Source: Paralvinella palmiformis
Lineage: Eukaryota > Annelida > Polychaeta > Terebellida > Alvinellidae
Direction of reading: 5' to 3'
NCBI GenBank assembly: GCA_025642065.1
Contig: JAODUP010000051.1
Coordinates: 572,001 to 636,000 of the forward strand
DNA length: 64,000 nucleotides
Position numbers and translations under genes: made by a program. Below the pieces are notes generated by a model. It saw nothing but the letters and a program-made list of their open reading frames with translations. It ran no database searches and was not told the origin of the DNA. Of the stretch, positions 58,241 to 63,734 are shown in pieces. Position 1 is the stretch's first letter. The number at the start of each line of letters is the position of its first letter.

Positions 58241-59396
58241 TAACACACACACACACACAAACAAAACAAACCCTTGATCAGAGTTTTCAACTGTAAACAA
58301 CTCACAATCAGATTAAAAACTGTCCAGATGAGTGTTAGTTGAAAGCTTCTCAAATTCGCTTACAGAGCAAAGCACAGCAAACGCAAGAAGTACTTATGTA
58401 ACTATTACATGATACTATATAGAAATATGCTAGAGAGAGAACAGAGTTTTTATACTTGAACAAGCTCCAACCAACATCTACAGCATCAGTGACGTCAATT
58501 GGTGAACATTCCATTCTTCGACAATTACCATTAATTACTGCCACTGTGCCGGTTATACCCCTGAATGTCACTTGTAAGCAGCCTGTATTACTTGTATCAA
58601 AGCCAAACATCTGGCCTACAATGGTGGACAATTCAGACAATTTCCTCACCATTCCTGAACTCTCACAGGCTGCTGCCCCGGGATTGATATAATTTGGCCC
58701 AGTGCTGTGATAAATATCATTTACTGTTGTCAATGACAAATACAACCCTCCCTCCTACAGGGAAGTAAACGTTGGCCAAGCTGGAGTTTCCCTAGTCTTG
58801 GTCCCGCAAGAGGCAGCTCATTAGGTTCAACTTACATGCAAAACTGACTAGTTTATACGAGTACATACAAACCTACATAGAGGAGAGAAGGTACCATAAG
58901 TATTGTCTGTTGGCTTGGAAAAATGACAACATCAAATGAGTTCTCATCATAGGAAGGAGCACCATTGCAGATCCCGGGAGACCAATTCAAATATAAATCT
59001 CTAACAGTGTTGTACTTTCTGAAGCCTGGCAAGCTTTTCCATTTTAGGCATTTTAATTTTTTATTCAACTATACTGGGACTCACCGCAAGGCTTCAGATT
59101 AAGAATACCAAGTTGGCGAACACTTACGTCTACCGCTGTTGGTCCAGAAATTGGCGTTCTCTCTTCGCCTCTTGGGCCAGAAGAGTGACCGGATAATGGT
59201 GACCTGTCATCGCCTCGGCCTGTGGAAGAGGGCAGCACTATGTTGACTGGTGATCCATCATGCGATGGATAAGGAGGAGGCAGCTGACTCGTCACCGACG
59301 ATGCCTGAGTTGGCATGCTGCCTGCCTGGATTGGTGTCGATGACATCTGTTGACCCGATGGACGACCCAGCAAGGTCAAGGCCACATAGGAACCAG
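13653..59396 (-). CDS. ARHGEF11/12: RhoGEF of the ARHGEF11/12 - RhoGEF2 type (whole gene, 32 exons seen, 5' partial)
   Basis: A Dbl-family exchange factor that loads GTP on RhoA and is driven by G-alpha-12/13 through an RGS-like domain (family knowledge). Thirty-two minus-strand exons, each with AG/GT borders, join in phase into 5,708 nt: 2 bases of a split codon, 1,901 codons and TGA. Counting from the first full codon: end of PDZ (1-10), Pro/Ser linker and coiled coil (11-385), RGSL (about 386-520), C1 (606-657), Ser-rich linker with EAQRLH exons (658-950), DH (about 958-1150), PH (about 1175-1300), then linker, coiled coil (about 1395-1640) and an acidic Ser-rich tail to 1901. The C1 finger between RGSL and DH matches fly RhoGEF2 and worm RHGF-1, not human ARHGEF11/12. 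The start codon and PDZ core lie upstream of exon 1, probably beyond 64 kb. Coordinates of each exon are given in separate entries. Confidence 0.93.
14688..15185 (-). CDS. ARHGEF11/12: RhoGEF exon 31: C-terminal region
   Basis: 166 codons, phase 0-0, opening with ATG right after the acceptor (cctacgtag). MAAEVEGAKEPREILLASFH, TEQLTCLVNRSLSPHT, a disordered middle, then SGELLAITSKLIAQLHHLM, a helix that continues in exon 32. The leading Met may be incidental, as exon 30 joins in frame. Donor GTGAGT. Confidence 0.88.
15186..15719. other. Intron 30-31 with TA/CA array
   Basis: (TA)n at 15594-15621 passing into (CA)n at 15630-15655; otherwise nothing recognised. Confidence 0.6.
15720..15829 (-). 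CDS. ARHGEF11/12: RhoGEF exon 30: C-terminal coiled-coil start
   Basis: 36 full codons, phase 1-0. RLKEKDGIITSALQEKRSIL then AEIYSIPAEDFITIAD, resembling the C-terminal helical region of several Dbl-family RhoGEFs. Donor GTGAGT. Confidence 0.88.
15990..16149 (-). mobile_element. tRNA-derived SINE, family B
   Basis: On the minus strand TAGCAGAATGGTTAGAGCAT (A box) and GGTTTGAATC (B box), then GTGGAATATTTCCCTTCTGG and AATGTCCCAGGTATGACC. It lies in the intron between exons 29 and 30, beside a (GT)n run at 16225-16252. Confidence 0.6.
16439..16605 (-). CDS. ARHGEF11/12: RhoGEF exon 29: C-terminal linker
   Basis: 55 full codons, phase 2-1. SGLFPKPSKSQSLDSLEKLD and HSVVEPPLAHPSDVIAKS; no fold recognised. 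Donor GTCAGT. Confidence 0.87.
16834..17007 (-). CDS. ARHGEF11/12: RhoGEF exon 28: PH C-terminal helix and linker
   Basis: 57 full codons, phase 2-2. WFKYLSEGSSDSRQKKPKSN is the closing PH helix (W after the split Arg) and its exit. PPRPASMVVPEISSH and a polar stretch follow. Donor GTATGC. Confidence 0.9.
17407..17537 (-). CDS. ARHGEF11/12: Candidate alternative first exon for a C-terminal isoform
   Basis: Begins ATGG in a strong start context (acaATGG), 18 nt after an in-frame TAA; also preceded by a possible acceptor (tttgcaacag) for a 5' UTR exon. Encodes 43 residues, MASAVPEKREKEAKVQVKLR then HGTTVEKSRKPSGDKRRTSM, and ends TCCAG|GTAGGA in phase 2. That is exactly the phase exon 28 needs, the same as exon 27. 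As an internal exon it cannot follow exon 27 in frame. The product would lack PDZ, RGSL, C1, DH and nearly all of PH. It carries an RRTS basophilic-kinase motif. No transcript evidence is available here. Confidence 0.5.
19499..19693 (-). CDS. Candidate alternative first exon (weak)
   Basis: Begins with ATG 12 nt after an in-frame TAA and runs 65 codons (MSVNENAHKRKPTTLELLYG ... VSDFCVQ) to a good donor CAG|GTATGC, phase 0. It lies in the CG-richer part of the 8.4-kb intron. Phase 0 fits only exons 31 or 32 among downstream coding exons, so it may instead be a 5' UTR exon with an upstream ORF, or chance. Confidence 0.25.
22262..22424 (-). mobile_element. tRNA-derived SINE, family A
   Basis: On the minus strand CCTCCATAATCTAATTGG (A-box region), GAGTTCAAATCTTGGCGTGG (B-box region), then a tail with CATGTAGCCTACCCTGTGG. 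It shares head and tail with 10345-10500. Confidence 0.7.
25426..25513 (-). CDS. ARHGEF11/12: RhoGEF exon 27: PH domain, last strands
   Basis: 28 full codons, phase 1-2. KNSMFLISDGEFGPQIYELQ then SRSTEAIK. It matches KALFVISMSDNGAQIYELVA of human ARHGEF12 and keeps the F-x-I pattern that forms the Rho-GTP-binding patch on this PH domain (family knowledge). It is too short for a simple ORF scan. Donor GTAACA. Confidence 0.95.
25514..27103. other. Intron 26-27
   Basis: 1.6 kb with (GA)/(TA) runs near 25530-25552 and (CA)n at 25595-25619. No exon seen. Confidence 0.6.
27104..27341 (-). CDS. ARHGEF11/12: RhoGEF exon 26: PH domain, strands 1-6
   Basis: 79 full codons, phase 0-1. YKLIHDGLLTWRITKQKQIQ, LLLDELLVLLQKQDDRLILK, SPIISLKNLMVRPVAT: nearly colinear with the human ARHGEF11/12 PH (MIHEGPLVWK, LVLLQKQDDRLVL, VRQVAT). 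Donor GTATGT. Confidence 0.97.
27839..27888. repeat. (TA)n array next to exon 25
   Basis: About 25 units, beginning 17 bp below the exon 25 edge, so it lies in the first bases of the following intron. A (CA)n run is at 27655-27686. Confidence 0.95.
27906..28063 (-). CDS. ARHGEF11/12: RhoGEF exon 25: DH domain end and DH-PH linker
   Basis: 52 full codons, phase 1-0. KALDHARKILAHVNQAVKER then HKLSDVQRHLDIRGLDSKYP: the last DH helix (NYVNQAVKEAENKQRL in human). Donor GTGAGC. Confidence 0.95.
28513..28630 (-). CDS. ARHGEF11/12: RhoGEF exon 24: DH domain, conserved region 3
   Basis: 39 full codons, phase 0-1. EAQSNPLCRRLELKDLIPQA then MQRLTKYPLFIETLLKHT. The LKDLIPxxMQRLTKYPL motif is the catalytic CR3 helix that contacts Rho switch 2. 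Donor GTGAGG. Confidence 0.97.
29014..29139 (-). CDS. ARHGEF11/12: RhoGEF exon 23: DH domain, middle
   Basis: 42 codons, phase 0-0. EEFKKSCAKFCRDQSHALAY and LRMRQRKDQKLANFLQ match the CR2 region (AAATFCSNQPFALEMIKSRQKKD in human ARHGEF12). Donor GTAAGT. Confidence 0.95.
29578..29657 (-). CDS. ARHGEF11/12: RhoGEF exon 22: DH domain, helix 2 region
   Basis: 26 full codons, phase 1-0. KLNNKFKNAKKESPVVPKVA, ELMLSS. Donor GTAAGT. Confidence 0.9.
29851..29994 (-). CDS. ARHGEF11/12: RhoGEF exon 21: DH domain, conserved region 1
   Basis: 47 full codons, phase 1-1. LFYTERTHVRDLKIMQRLF is the CR1 helix. The split codon before it restores E, the DH glutamate that contacts Rho switch 1. LFPGLDDLIEVH follows. 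Donor GTAAGT. Confidence 0.96.
29995..30624. other. Intron 20-21
   Basis: 0.63 kb with a TAA run at 30060-30080. The open frames here are chance. Confidence 0.6.
30625..30818 (-). CDS. ARHGEF11/12: RhoGEF exon 20: lead-in to the DH domain
   Basis: 64 full codons, phase 2-1. SLDSPSTSAEALSDAHH, acidic DDSDVEVEPELPPLE, then PKEILKKLRKSEKKRQDVIN. The KRQDVIN end is the ARHGEF11/12 lead into the DH domain (KRQEVINELFYTE); the segment before the DH is autoinhibitory in the human proteins. Donor GTATGA. Confidence 0.92.
31023..31100 (-). CDS. ARHGEF11/12: RhoGEF exon 19: short Ser-rich linker
   Basis: 25 full codons, phase 2-2. DLQVDDQTLKSLNQSGSSSN, SSLSN. Symmetric and skippable. Donor GTATGT. 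Confidence 0.83.
31101..32069. other. Intron 18-19
   Basis: About 1 kb, nothing recognised. Confidence 0.6.
32070..32162 (-). CDS. ARHGEF11/12: RhoGEF exon 18: basic Ser-rich linker
   Basis: 30 full codons, phase 2-2. HRSIASINLSRSESLNKKK then PEARHNVRRTR; symmetric, so skipping it keeps the frame. Donor GTTAGA. Confidence 0.85.
32163..33624. other. Intron 17-18
   Basis: 1.5 kb, AT-rich with short CAA runs; nothing recognised. Confidence 0.6.
33625..33769 (-). CDS. ARHGEF11/12: RhoGEF exon 17: linker
   Basis: 47 full codons, phase 1-2. SLRAGNKVSSLVEQYSQLQH, then KSPTTPPRGRSPETMET, a Pro-directed kinase-site-like stretch. Donor GTACGT. Confidence 0.87.
34080..34137 (-). CDS. Possible extra linker exon (unconfirmed)
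   Basis: Between an AG at 34138-34139 and a perfect GTAAGT donor, one frame reads FLVYGRLIAEAKLTKRG, protein-like and with a weak echo of the EAQRL motif. It ends in phase 1, matching exon 17, but starts in phase 0 (or phase 2 if the AG at 34112 is used), matching neither exon 14, 15 nor 16. It is a chance frame, an alternative exon needing an unseen partner, or decayed. Confidence 0.25.
34188..34227. repeat. (GACA)n array
   Basis: About ten GACA units in the intron after exon 16, ending in GACTGTCTGAC, a small inverted repeat. A (CA)n run follows at 34264-34293. Confidence 0.95.
34323..34508 (-). CDS. ARHGEF11/12: RhoGEF exon 16: linker exon with EAQRLH start (copy 2)
   Basis: 61 full codons, phase 1-1. 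REAQRLHEEKLANQRALSMP, then a serine run WRSSSSFSTQH and SCRSSRRSQVLIEED, a basic phospho-site-like stretch. Donor GTAAGA. Homologous at its start to exon 15. Confidence 0.88.
35003..35146 (-). CDS. ARHGEF11/12: RhoGEF exon 15: linker exon with EAQRLH start (copy 1)
   Basis: 47 full codons, phase 1-1. Opens KEAQRLHDETSHVNLGQ after acceptor caccatctag and ends in an acidic run KDEEEEDL at donor GTACGA. Exon 16, 500 bp on, opens with the same block (REAQRLHEE), has the same phases and also ends acidic (EEDIGG), so the two look like duplicated exons. They could be used together or as alternatives; either choice keeps the frame. Confidence 0.85.
35147..39038. other. Intron 14-15
   Basis: 3.9 kb. 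Contains a diverged relative of the hAT MITE (36146-36479), (CA)n at 37934-37950 and tRNA-SINE scraps near 38560-38620 and 38755-38820 (anticodon-side motifs CCAATTAGACTATGG and CTACCAACTATACCATGG). A possible 39-nt phase-1-1 micro-exon at 38175-38213 is too weak to call. Confidence 0.55.
36146..36479. mobile_element. Diverged second copy of the hAT-type MITE
   Basis: Starts CAGAAATGGGGTCAATTC. Inside, ATATTTCTTCCATGACAATC followed by T-ACTTGGAATATAAACTA matches the core of the element at 39453-39819, with the same GGAATTG-rich flanks. The flanks at 36138-36145 (ATAGGAAT) and 36480 on (GTCAAACC) do not match. ATAGGAAT does recur at 36459-36466, so the true right end is unclear. Confidence 0.75.
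39039..39170 (-). CDS. ARHGEF11/12: RhoGEF exon 14: second half of the C1 zinc finger
   Basis: 43 codons, phase 1-1. CDINAHKACMDQMQDHC completes the C1 pattern H-x12-C-x2-C-x13-C-x2-C-x4-H-x2-C-x7-C exactly. It is followed by a basic tail GRRKKEKRTSMLNMLRK. Donor GTGAGT. Confidence 0.95.
39453..39819. mobile_element. hAT-type MITE with perfect 8-bp target duplication
   Basis: 367 bp. The left end CAGACACGAGATCAATTC and the right end, inverted, CAGACATGGGGTCAATTC are near-identical terminal repeats. GTACAGAA flanks it on both sides (39445-39452 and 39820-39827). The subterminal sequence is packed with GGAATTG/CAATTCC. No transposase. The 8-bp duplication and the CAG...CTG ends place it with hAT elements. 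It sits in the intron that splits the C1 finger; its right edge is 49 bp below the donor hexamer of exon 13. Confidence 0.92.
39875..39977 (-). CDS. ARHGEF11/12: RhoGEF exon 13: first half of the C1 zinc finger
   Basis: 34 codons plus one base (phase 0-1). NGHQFIPNHYHSTTYCNYC then RAILWGIGYQGFQC supplies the first His and three of the zinc Cys of a C1 domain. The donor GTAAGT lies at 39869-39874. C1 domains bind diacylglycerol or membranes in some proteins; binding here is not predicted. Confidence 0.95.
40202..40376 (-). CDS. ARHGEF11/12: RhoGEF exon 12: helical region between RGSL and C1
   Basis: 58 codons, phase 2-0. RDPDKATPRDKAMASALATI, MKQLGATIPKTSPVLERCP and the basic end KDKKIFKIGGRSIKK, corresponding to the segment of human ARHGEF12 with MKHLGVKVKEP. 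Donor GTAATT. Confidence 0.88.
40522..40627 (-). CDS. ARHGEF11/12: RhoGEF exon 11: helix after RGSL
   Basis: 34 full codons, phase 1-2. LANLYGDNELSENMDRAAEL then KTVENKLLKHLITF, a charged helix that extends the RGSL domain as in ARHGEF12 (LTLAESELTKLDAERDK). Donor GTAAGT. Confidence 0.88.
40628..44683. other. Intron 10-11 with SINE, TA arrays and hAT-like ends
   Basis: 4.1 kb. TA arrays at 41227-41271 and 43428-43458, (CA)n at 44082-44112, a family-B SINE at about 41455-41610, and at about 40985-41090 a stretch with inverted TATTTAAATAC/CAAATAC motifs ending TTTGACCCC. That stretch resembles terminal repeats of hAT-type MITEs, but no target duplication was established. Confidence 0.55.
41455..41610 (-). 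mobile_element. tRNA-derived SINE, family B
   Basis: The minus-strand head has B box GTGGGTTCAAAACAGG, followed by a body related to that at 46205-46360 (CTCAGTGCTGG, GGGAAGAAAACCC on the plus strand). Confidence 0.5.
44684..44855 (-). CDS. ARHGEF11/12: RhoGEF exon 10: RGS-like domain, C-terminal part
   Basis: 57 codons plus one base (phase 0-1). VIKVEDIDSSLLDNIEQTL, RHMAQKQIFELLADFRQK and RTLG match the RGSL end (EVQRHLEDFRQKRSMG in human ARHGEF12). Donor GTGAGC. Confidence 0.93.
45039..45100. repeat. (CTCA)n array, about 15 units
   Basis: The same tetranucleotide as at 50509-50666, in the next intron of the same gene; the sense strand again reads (TGAG)n. Confidence 0.97.
46205..46360 (-). 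mobile_element. tRNA-derived SINE, family B
   Basis: On the minus strand an A-box-like AGACCATTACACTACAAAAC region and a B box GGGTTCAAATC, then a body with AGGTGTGAGCAGCCCTGAAG. The same body is recognisable at 41455-41610, and more weakly at 15990-16149 and 59400-59610. Confidence 0.55.
47621..47719 (-). CDS. ARHGEF11/12: RhoGEF exon 9: RGS-like domain, middle
   Basis: 33 codons, phase 0-0. LFYLVTEHYPQGSIKELRRW, then AYEIYSTFLVPTA; parallels LLCYLYSDLY...ETRRIFLEFHQFFL of human ARHGEF12. Donor GTAAGT. Confidence 0.9.
50003..50356. mobile_element. Possible non-autonomous DNA transposon (TIR-like ends)
   Basis: The left end CAGGGTCCCCACAGG and the right end, read inverted, CATGGTTTCCACATG are similar. 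The inside is built from TTTTCCAGGA/ACATTTCC repeats, as in many hAT-type MITEs. No matching 8-bp target duplication was seen, so the borders are uncertain. Confidence 0.45.
50509..50666. repeat. (CTCA)n array, about 39 units
   Basis: About 158 bp of near-perfect tetranucleotide repeat inside the intron between RGSL exons 8 and 9. On the gene's sense strand it reads (TGAG)n and so contains GTGAGT, the 5' splice-site consensus, every 4 nt. The long THSL-type open frames here are artefacts of the repeat. Confidence 0.97.
51600..51707 (-). CDS. ARHGEF11/12: RhoGEF exon 8: start of the RGS-like domain
   Basis: 36 codons, phase 0-0. LKHKPAHLAVFLHYLIS closely follows the first RGSL helices of ARHGEF11/12 (KxRPAHLAVFLHxxxS...DPxxLL). 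This domain binds activated G-alpha-12/13. Donor GTAAGT. Confidence 0.93.
51708..54646. other. Intron 7-8
   Basis: 2.9 kb with a (TA)n array at 52821-52857 and a GT-rich run at 52230-52263. No exon or mobile element was recognised. Confidence 0.6.
54647..54790 (-). CDS. ARHGEF11/12: RhoGEF exon 7: acidic linker before RGSL
   Basis: 48 codons, phase 0-0. The acidic run EEEEEVNIEDDH just before the RGSL domain recalls the acidic segment in front of the RGSL of ARHGEF11/12, which helps engage G-alpha-13 (family knowledge; functional equivalence is inferred). Donor GTGAGT. Confidence 0.83.
54965..55117 (-). CDS. ARHGEF11/12: RhoGEF exon 6: Ser/Thr-rich linker
   Basis: 51 codons, phase 0-0. TSSLPSSVYETTNNSD, then MTSPSQQPREIWEEST and SSELQE at the donor GTTAGT. 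Confidence 0.83.
55118..56857. other. Intron 5-6 with a CpG-containing stretch
   Basis: 1.7-kb intron. The part at 55830-56160 has more CG than its surroundings and a short G run (55976-55988). No exon was recognised. Confidence 0.6.
56858..57058 (-). CDS. ARHGEF11/12: RhoGEF exon 5: Ser/Asp-rich linker
   Basis: 67 codons, phase 0-0. LPGGPKHRKAESMPESVLS, then SRSNSDSDKRSKHHL, and ADEIEKLT at the donor GTATGT. It looks disordered and phosphorylatable; no fold was recognised. Confidence 0.83.
57203..57373 (-). CDS. ARHGEF11/12: RhoGEF exon 4: proline-rich linker
   Basis: 57 codons, phase 0-0. ISSPKSPPSGLPPPGG gives SH3-type proline motifs; LKRYSSGDGL is a basic serine site. The donor GTAGGT follows NPAPW. 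Confidence 0.83.
57514..57651 (-). CDS. ARHGEF11/12: RhoGEF exon 3: coiled-coil linker
   Basis: 46 codons, phase 0-0. KLAEELKNSSGSVSSQVQ then KLDEKRRVCERLGDQLYLL, a heptad-like helix between the PDZ and RGSL domains. The donor GTATGC follows ESH. Confidence 0.83.
57865..57960. repeat. GT-rich imperfect repeat
   Basis: (GT)n broken by two GGGCATGCATGTG units, ending 20 bp below the exon 2 edge, in the intron toward exon 3. Confidence 0.9.
57981..58061 (-). CDS. ARHGEF11/12: RhoGEF exon 2: short helical exon
   Basis: 27 codons, phase 0-0, beginning AQTDKELKMQKISMIRF and ending EQACEECQ before GTTAGT. The charged, helical character suggests the start of a coiled coil continuing in exon 3. Confidence 0.82.
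58203..58259. repeat. (TA)n then (CA)n
   Basis: TA at 58205-58239 and CA at 58243-58259, in the intron between exons 1 and 2. Confidence 0.95.
59128..59396 (-). CDS. ARHGEF11/12: RhoGEF exon 1 (of those seen): last PDZ strand and Pro/Ser linker
   Basis: After a tttatttctag acceptor it opens with GSYVALTLLGR, the final strand of the PDZ domain in this family. The remainder is low-complexity linker with QLPPPYPSHDGSP and SPLSGHSSGP. It starts in phase 1, so the preceding exon must end with one base of a codon; the donor is GTAAGT, phase 0. No PDZ core exon (GLGF-type loop) was found between here and 64 kb. Confidence 0.88.
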
Positions 59397-59764
59397 CTAG
59401 AAATAAAGGAAGTTGAATGTGTGATGGATATAATAGAAAAGTAACATCCATGATATGTGTGTGTGTGTGCACATGCATGTTGATTTGACACATCATGGAC
59501 ATATGTCCATGGGATGACTCCTCAGGAAGATATCCTGCAAACACAGGGATGAGCTGGATTTGAATTCATAACCTGGAGATTTGCTGTGCAATACTCTAAT
59601 AACTACACTTTCAGAATGTTTTATGTGTATGCTTGCAAGTGTGCATACGCATTTGCATACACACGCTCCCCCCCCCCCACACACACACAATATATATAAT
59701 AAACCTGCTACCAAAACATAGTTGTGCTAACTGAAAACATCCAAAAATATATATGACTCCCAGA

Positions 59765-59925
59765 CTTTCTTATCTTTCCCAATTTTCCACTCCACCTGAT
59801 CATTTGTTGATGAACTTTGCGTCATACCCGGACTATGAGTTTGCCCAACCCATGTACTAGGTGTGCCACTCAGCTCAATTCTTTTCGAGGATATTGGTGC
59901 AATAGAAGTTTTGCAATTATGATAT
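59765..59925 (+). mobile_element. L2-like LINE 3' tail fragment
   Basis: Shares TTTGTTGATGAACTT, ACTATGAGTTTGCCCAACCC and GATATTGGTGCAATAGAAG with 3600-3745, in the same orientation. It is the 3' UTR of the same LINE family. Confidence 0.8.
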
Positions 59926-60288
59926 TTAAGTAAACAGTCAAAGAAATAGCTGAGATTACAATTCCATAAATTCCATATTTCTCTCAAAGATCAGGGCTAA
60001 GACCAAAGAAAATAAATATCCAGATACTATTTTACAAATAAATGTAACACCCAACTTTCATCAGTTTTCATACAACTCGGATCAAACTTGCTATTATGAT
60101 GTTTGCAATTGACCAGCAAACTACAATTAGTGCATTGCAAAATGGAACAGAACATAACTTATTTCATGCTGTCCAGTTTGAAGCATTATGCAAAGGACAC
60201 CATAGTATATATTAATAGTTTCTAAAAACTGTAATTTTTTATATATTTTTTACGAACACACACATGCTCACGTGCGCGCACACACACG

Positions 60289-60290
<2 letters not shown>

Positions 60291-60320
<30 letters not shown>
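60291..60320. repeat. (TA)n array
   Basis: About 15 units, preceded by CA/CG-alternating sequence (CACACATGCTCACGTGCGCG). Alternating purine-pyrimidine tracts with CG recur at 60449-60498. Confidence 0.9.
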
Positions 60321-60323
<3 letters not shown>

Positions 60324-61073
60324 CTGTAGTTGGAAGTTAATTTCACATAATCACTAATAATAACAATCCATCTTGCTATAACAGCTTCCTATAACTGAAA
60401 CGTGATATAATTACTTTTATCGCACCGCTACAACTATAGTATATATGTGTAGGTGCGCGAGCGCGTGTGCGTACACGCACTCTGACGCGCGCGCGTAGCC
60501 TATATATAGTACACCGAGTGTACTACACAGCCCAATAACGCATCATAAAGCAGTACACTGCCCGTGGTTAAACATTACGGATGTTGTTAACCTAATACTT
60601 CTAAACATTTCTCTAGCCGAGCCAAACCCTACTGACACGTAAACAGACACCCACCTTTATCTGATCTGTTGAGGAAGACGTCAACAACTATCCTATATTA
60701 AACACATCTCATATACACCACCGACAGACAGACAATAACAAGGAACATGTCGGAATGAACGTGTCTAGTAGTTGACTGAGATAAATACAGTATCTCACTC
60801 CGTGTGTTTGTGTGTGTGTGTGTGTTACATATAGAAGAGATACTTTACTACTCCGAGTTAACCATATACAGTTGGTTGCAGTAGACCTGTGAACTAAGCG
60901 TTCAGTGTGCATATCAAACTTTATAATGTTATCAAATCAGGAAATCAGACAAGCCAGAGACTGGCTGGGTGGCGTGTATGTGTGTGTGATACCATGATAT
61001 TATATTACTAAGGTCTACACACTAGTGCGCGCACGCACATTTACTAAACACACACACACACACACACACATAC

Positions 61074-61155
61074 CAGTTGACAAACAGGTCACCAATATCT
61101 GACTTGCTTTCCATGTTACAGTTTTCTCAATTTCCTGAACACAGACCCTTGACAT
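61074..61155 (-). CDS. Candidate alternative first exon (weak)
   Basis: ATG with an A at -3, 15 nt after an in-frame TAA, then 27 codons (MSRVCVQEIEKTVTWKASQI ...) to donor ACTG|GTATGTG in phase 1, which fits exon 1. It lies downstream of a CRE-like cluster. The sequence is not PDZ-like; a frame this short can occur by chance. Confidence 0.2.
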
Positions 61156-61750
61156 GGTGTATGTACGTTAACTACACGCACGCACACACACACAAACTGC
61201 TAACAAGTCGTAATACTCGTAATATCGCCCTCTAAGCCGAGAGCTACTTGTTTTACAGAACCAGTAATGAAATAGTTGGTATATCAGATATAACATTAAT
61301 CAATATTAGTATGATGATCAAAATAGATATACAGTACCGTCATGTAACAAACAAACAAACAAACAAACAAACACGAAATTAACGGCCACAGAGTGATATT
61401 CTGACAAACTGGTCTAACCGCGTAACTAAAATTGTAAGAAAATATAGAATTAAATAACTCAACAAACTGTCAGTTATTAGTGATTGTATTTTGATCATAT
61501 CTGATAACAGAATGACCTCTTCTTCTGGACCTACATCAGCAACTATGACTTTACATATAGAGTATACATAATACAACGACCTGGGGGGGGGGTTATTAAA
61601 ATTATGCGTTAAGATAAACCGACTTAATCCGCCCCCATCCCCAACACACATTTAAACGACACCATTAAAGAATACGTTACCGTTTACACTTAATCGCAGA
61701 TATCCGTCTCTAATTACTGTCCATGACGATCGATAATAGGTCATCAATTC

Positions 61751-62647
61751 TTACGTCATTGACCAGTTGATAAGTGTTTCTACATAAACCCATTCACTGT
61801 TTCAGAAATAGTTTCACGTTTTATCAGTTTAATCATAGACAGTTACCCCCCCCACCCCCTTCCCGCCCCATTCACCGTAACAGTGGTACGTGTGTGGCTA
61901 ATCAAGGTACAGAACTAAGTGACTACCTGTAACATCGGACTGACAACGTCGATGGGTCAGTGTCAGATGTGGACGTAATCCAGGCATGTCGTCAACGATG
62001 TTTCACCCGTAACATCCACGTATCAGGGAAAAATAGAAACGGATGGCTTTCATCGGTACAGTTCACGTCGACGAACCACAATATCCATCCACTGGGAAGG
62101 GGGAGTAGTCGTACAAACTGTAAACACACCACACACACACACATACGCCGTCAAAAGCCGCTATCCGAAACGGAGCCCACACACACACACAGCAACTAGA
62201 CGGACGTATTGTGGAAGCTACGAGAAAAATAAAATATTCATGTCGTGTACACACACACACGGCGACGATAAGCAGACGATAAAAGAGTTCTCTACCGATG
62301 ACGATGATGTTCCACTCGGCCACAGTGTATAATGTTCACAGTCGGTAATAATTCACAGCGTAATGAATAAACCACAAACGACAATGGCCGGCCGGTTTAC
62401 GACGAAAGTCATACGTCATCAGCAACAATGGACCATAATTAGTGTACGGTAACAACGTAAGTGGTGAACTAGAGACCCAGTCAACAAATAGACCATGATC
62501 GTAGAAACTCTCTCTCTCTCTGTACTCTCTCTCTGTCTGATTGTTCCTCCTGTGTTCTCTGTGACGTAAACTCTTCGGTTACCATCAAGTGAGGATGCAT
62601 AGCTGCACCACGTGAAACACTCCTCCTAGTTCATTATAATGACGTAA
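61751..62647. promoter_or_regulatory. Possible promoter region: CRE-like and GAGA-like motifs
   Basis: TGACGTAA or its complement at 61751-61758, 62562-62569 and 62640-62647, plus TACGTCATC at 62412. A (CT)n/(GA)n stretch is at 62508-62534. The CG content is higher than in neighbouring AT-rich DNA. Such motifs bind CREB/ATF and GAGA-type factors (general knowledge). Promoter function is inferred. Confidence 0.35.
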
Positions 62648-62715
62648 CCACGGAATAATGCTATGGACCTGGCCAGCGGTCGGTCGGTCGGTCAGCCACT
62701 CACTCACTCACTCAC

Positions 62716-62798
62716 CCACACCCACTCGAATACTCGCACAGTCCATGAGAGACTGGGTCCATTCTAGGAACTGCTTGAACACTTCTTTGGTAAGGTGG
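62716..62798 (-). CDS. Unassigned small ORF with splice borders
   Basis: Between a tttctcggcag acceptor and a GTGAGT donor (inside a CTCA repeat) one frame reads HLTKEVFKQFLEWTQSLMDC then ASIRVGV, phase 2-1, compatible with exon 1. Protein-like but unrecognised and not PDZ. It could be a 5' exon or chance. Confidence 0.25.
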
Positions 62799-63075
62799 CT
62801 GCCGAGAAACCTAAACTAACCCCCTAAACTGGGCCGCCCCTCCCACCACCACCAACAACACACACACACACACACACGTATATATACACACATACACACC
62901 AGCGCTGCAGTTGTGGATTTAAACAACAGATGACTCAGCCACACAAACATATATAGAACTGATTCATATCCAGGTGGAAATTTCTGAAGGAATATATTAG
63001 CCACCGGCTCCACACACACACACACACACATCACTTATTGCAGCTGATAAAGTTCTCGGACTAGTCATAGCAGAC

Positions 63076-63100
63076 TGTGTGTGTGTGTGTGTGTGTGTGT
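63076..63100. repeat. (GT)n array
   Basis: Twelve or more GT units. A (CA)n run lies just before it (63011-63030) and trinucleotide runs AGG/AGT/AGC/AAC follow at 63281-63340. Confidence 0.95.
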
Positions 63101-63302
63101 TACTGTTGCTGACATTTTGTGAAGTGAACTTCTGGATCAGGCCAAACCCTATCTCACTCATCAGTTGGAAATCTGGCTCCAACACAAACCACACCACACA
63201 TCGACTGACACTGGATAGACAACAAACCGTACATCAAGCTGTCTGCTTGGGCAAGCGACCTATCAACATGAACTACACCAGGAGGAGGAGGAGTAGCAGT
63301 AG

Positions 63303-63334
<32 letters not shown>

Positions 63335-63734
63335 ACAAGATCACCAACATCAACACAAAGAACAACAAAACTGTGTATTCCTTAACAAGAAGCCAATAAT
63401 GTTCCTTTGGTCTCAAATCTATCATTAACTGATCTACACATTAAGTTGGTAAACATTAATGGCTAGTATATGGGGCTAACTGGTAATTACCCTGGCCAGT
63501 ATATGAACCTAATTGGTAAAACAACAAACTAGAGGCCAACTGGTAAACACTGTAGGCCAGTACCTAATTGGTAAACTGAACAAGTCAGTAAAGAGAACTA
63601 CACGCAACTGATAAACACTTTCAACTGGTGGTAAACACAATGAACTGATAAATATTATCAGCTAACAAATGAAACTAAATGGTAAACATAGCTAACTCGT
63701 ATCGGCAGCCAGCTAATAATGATGATTGATGTGC

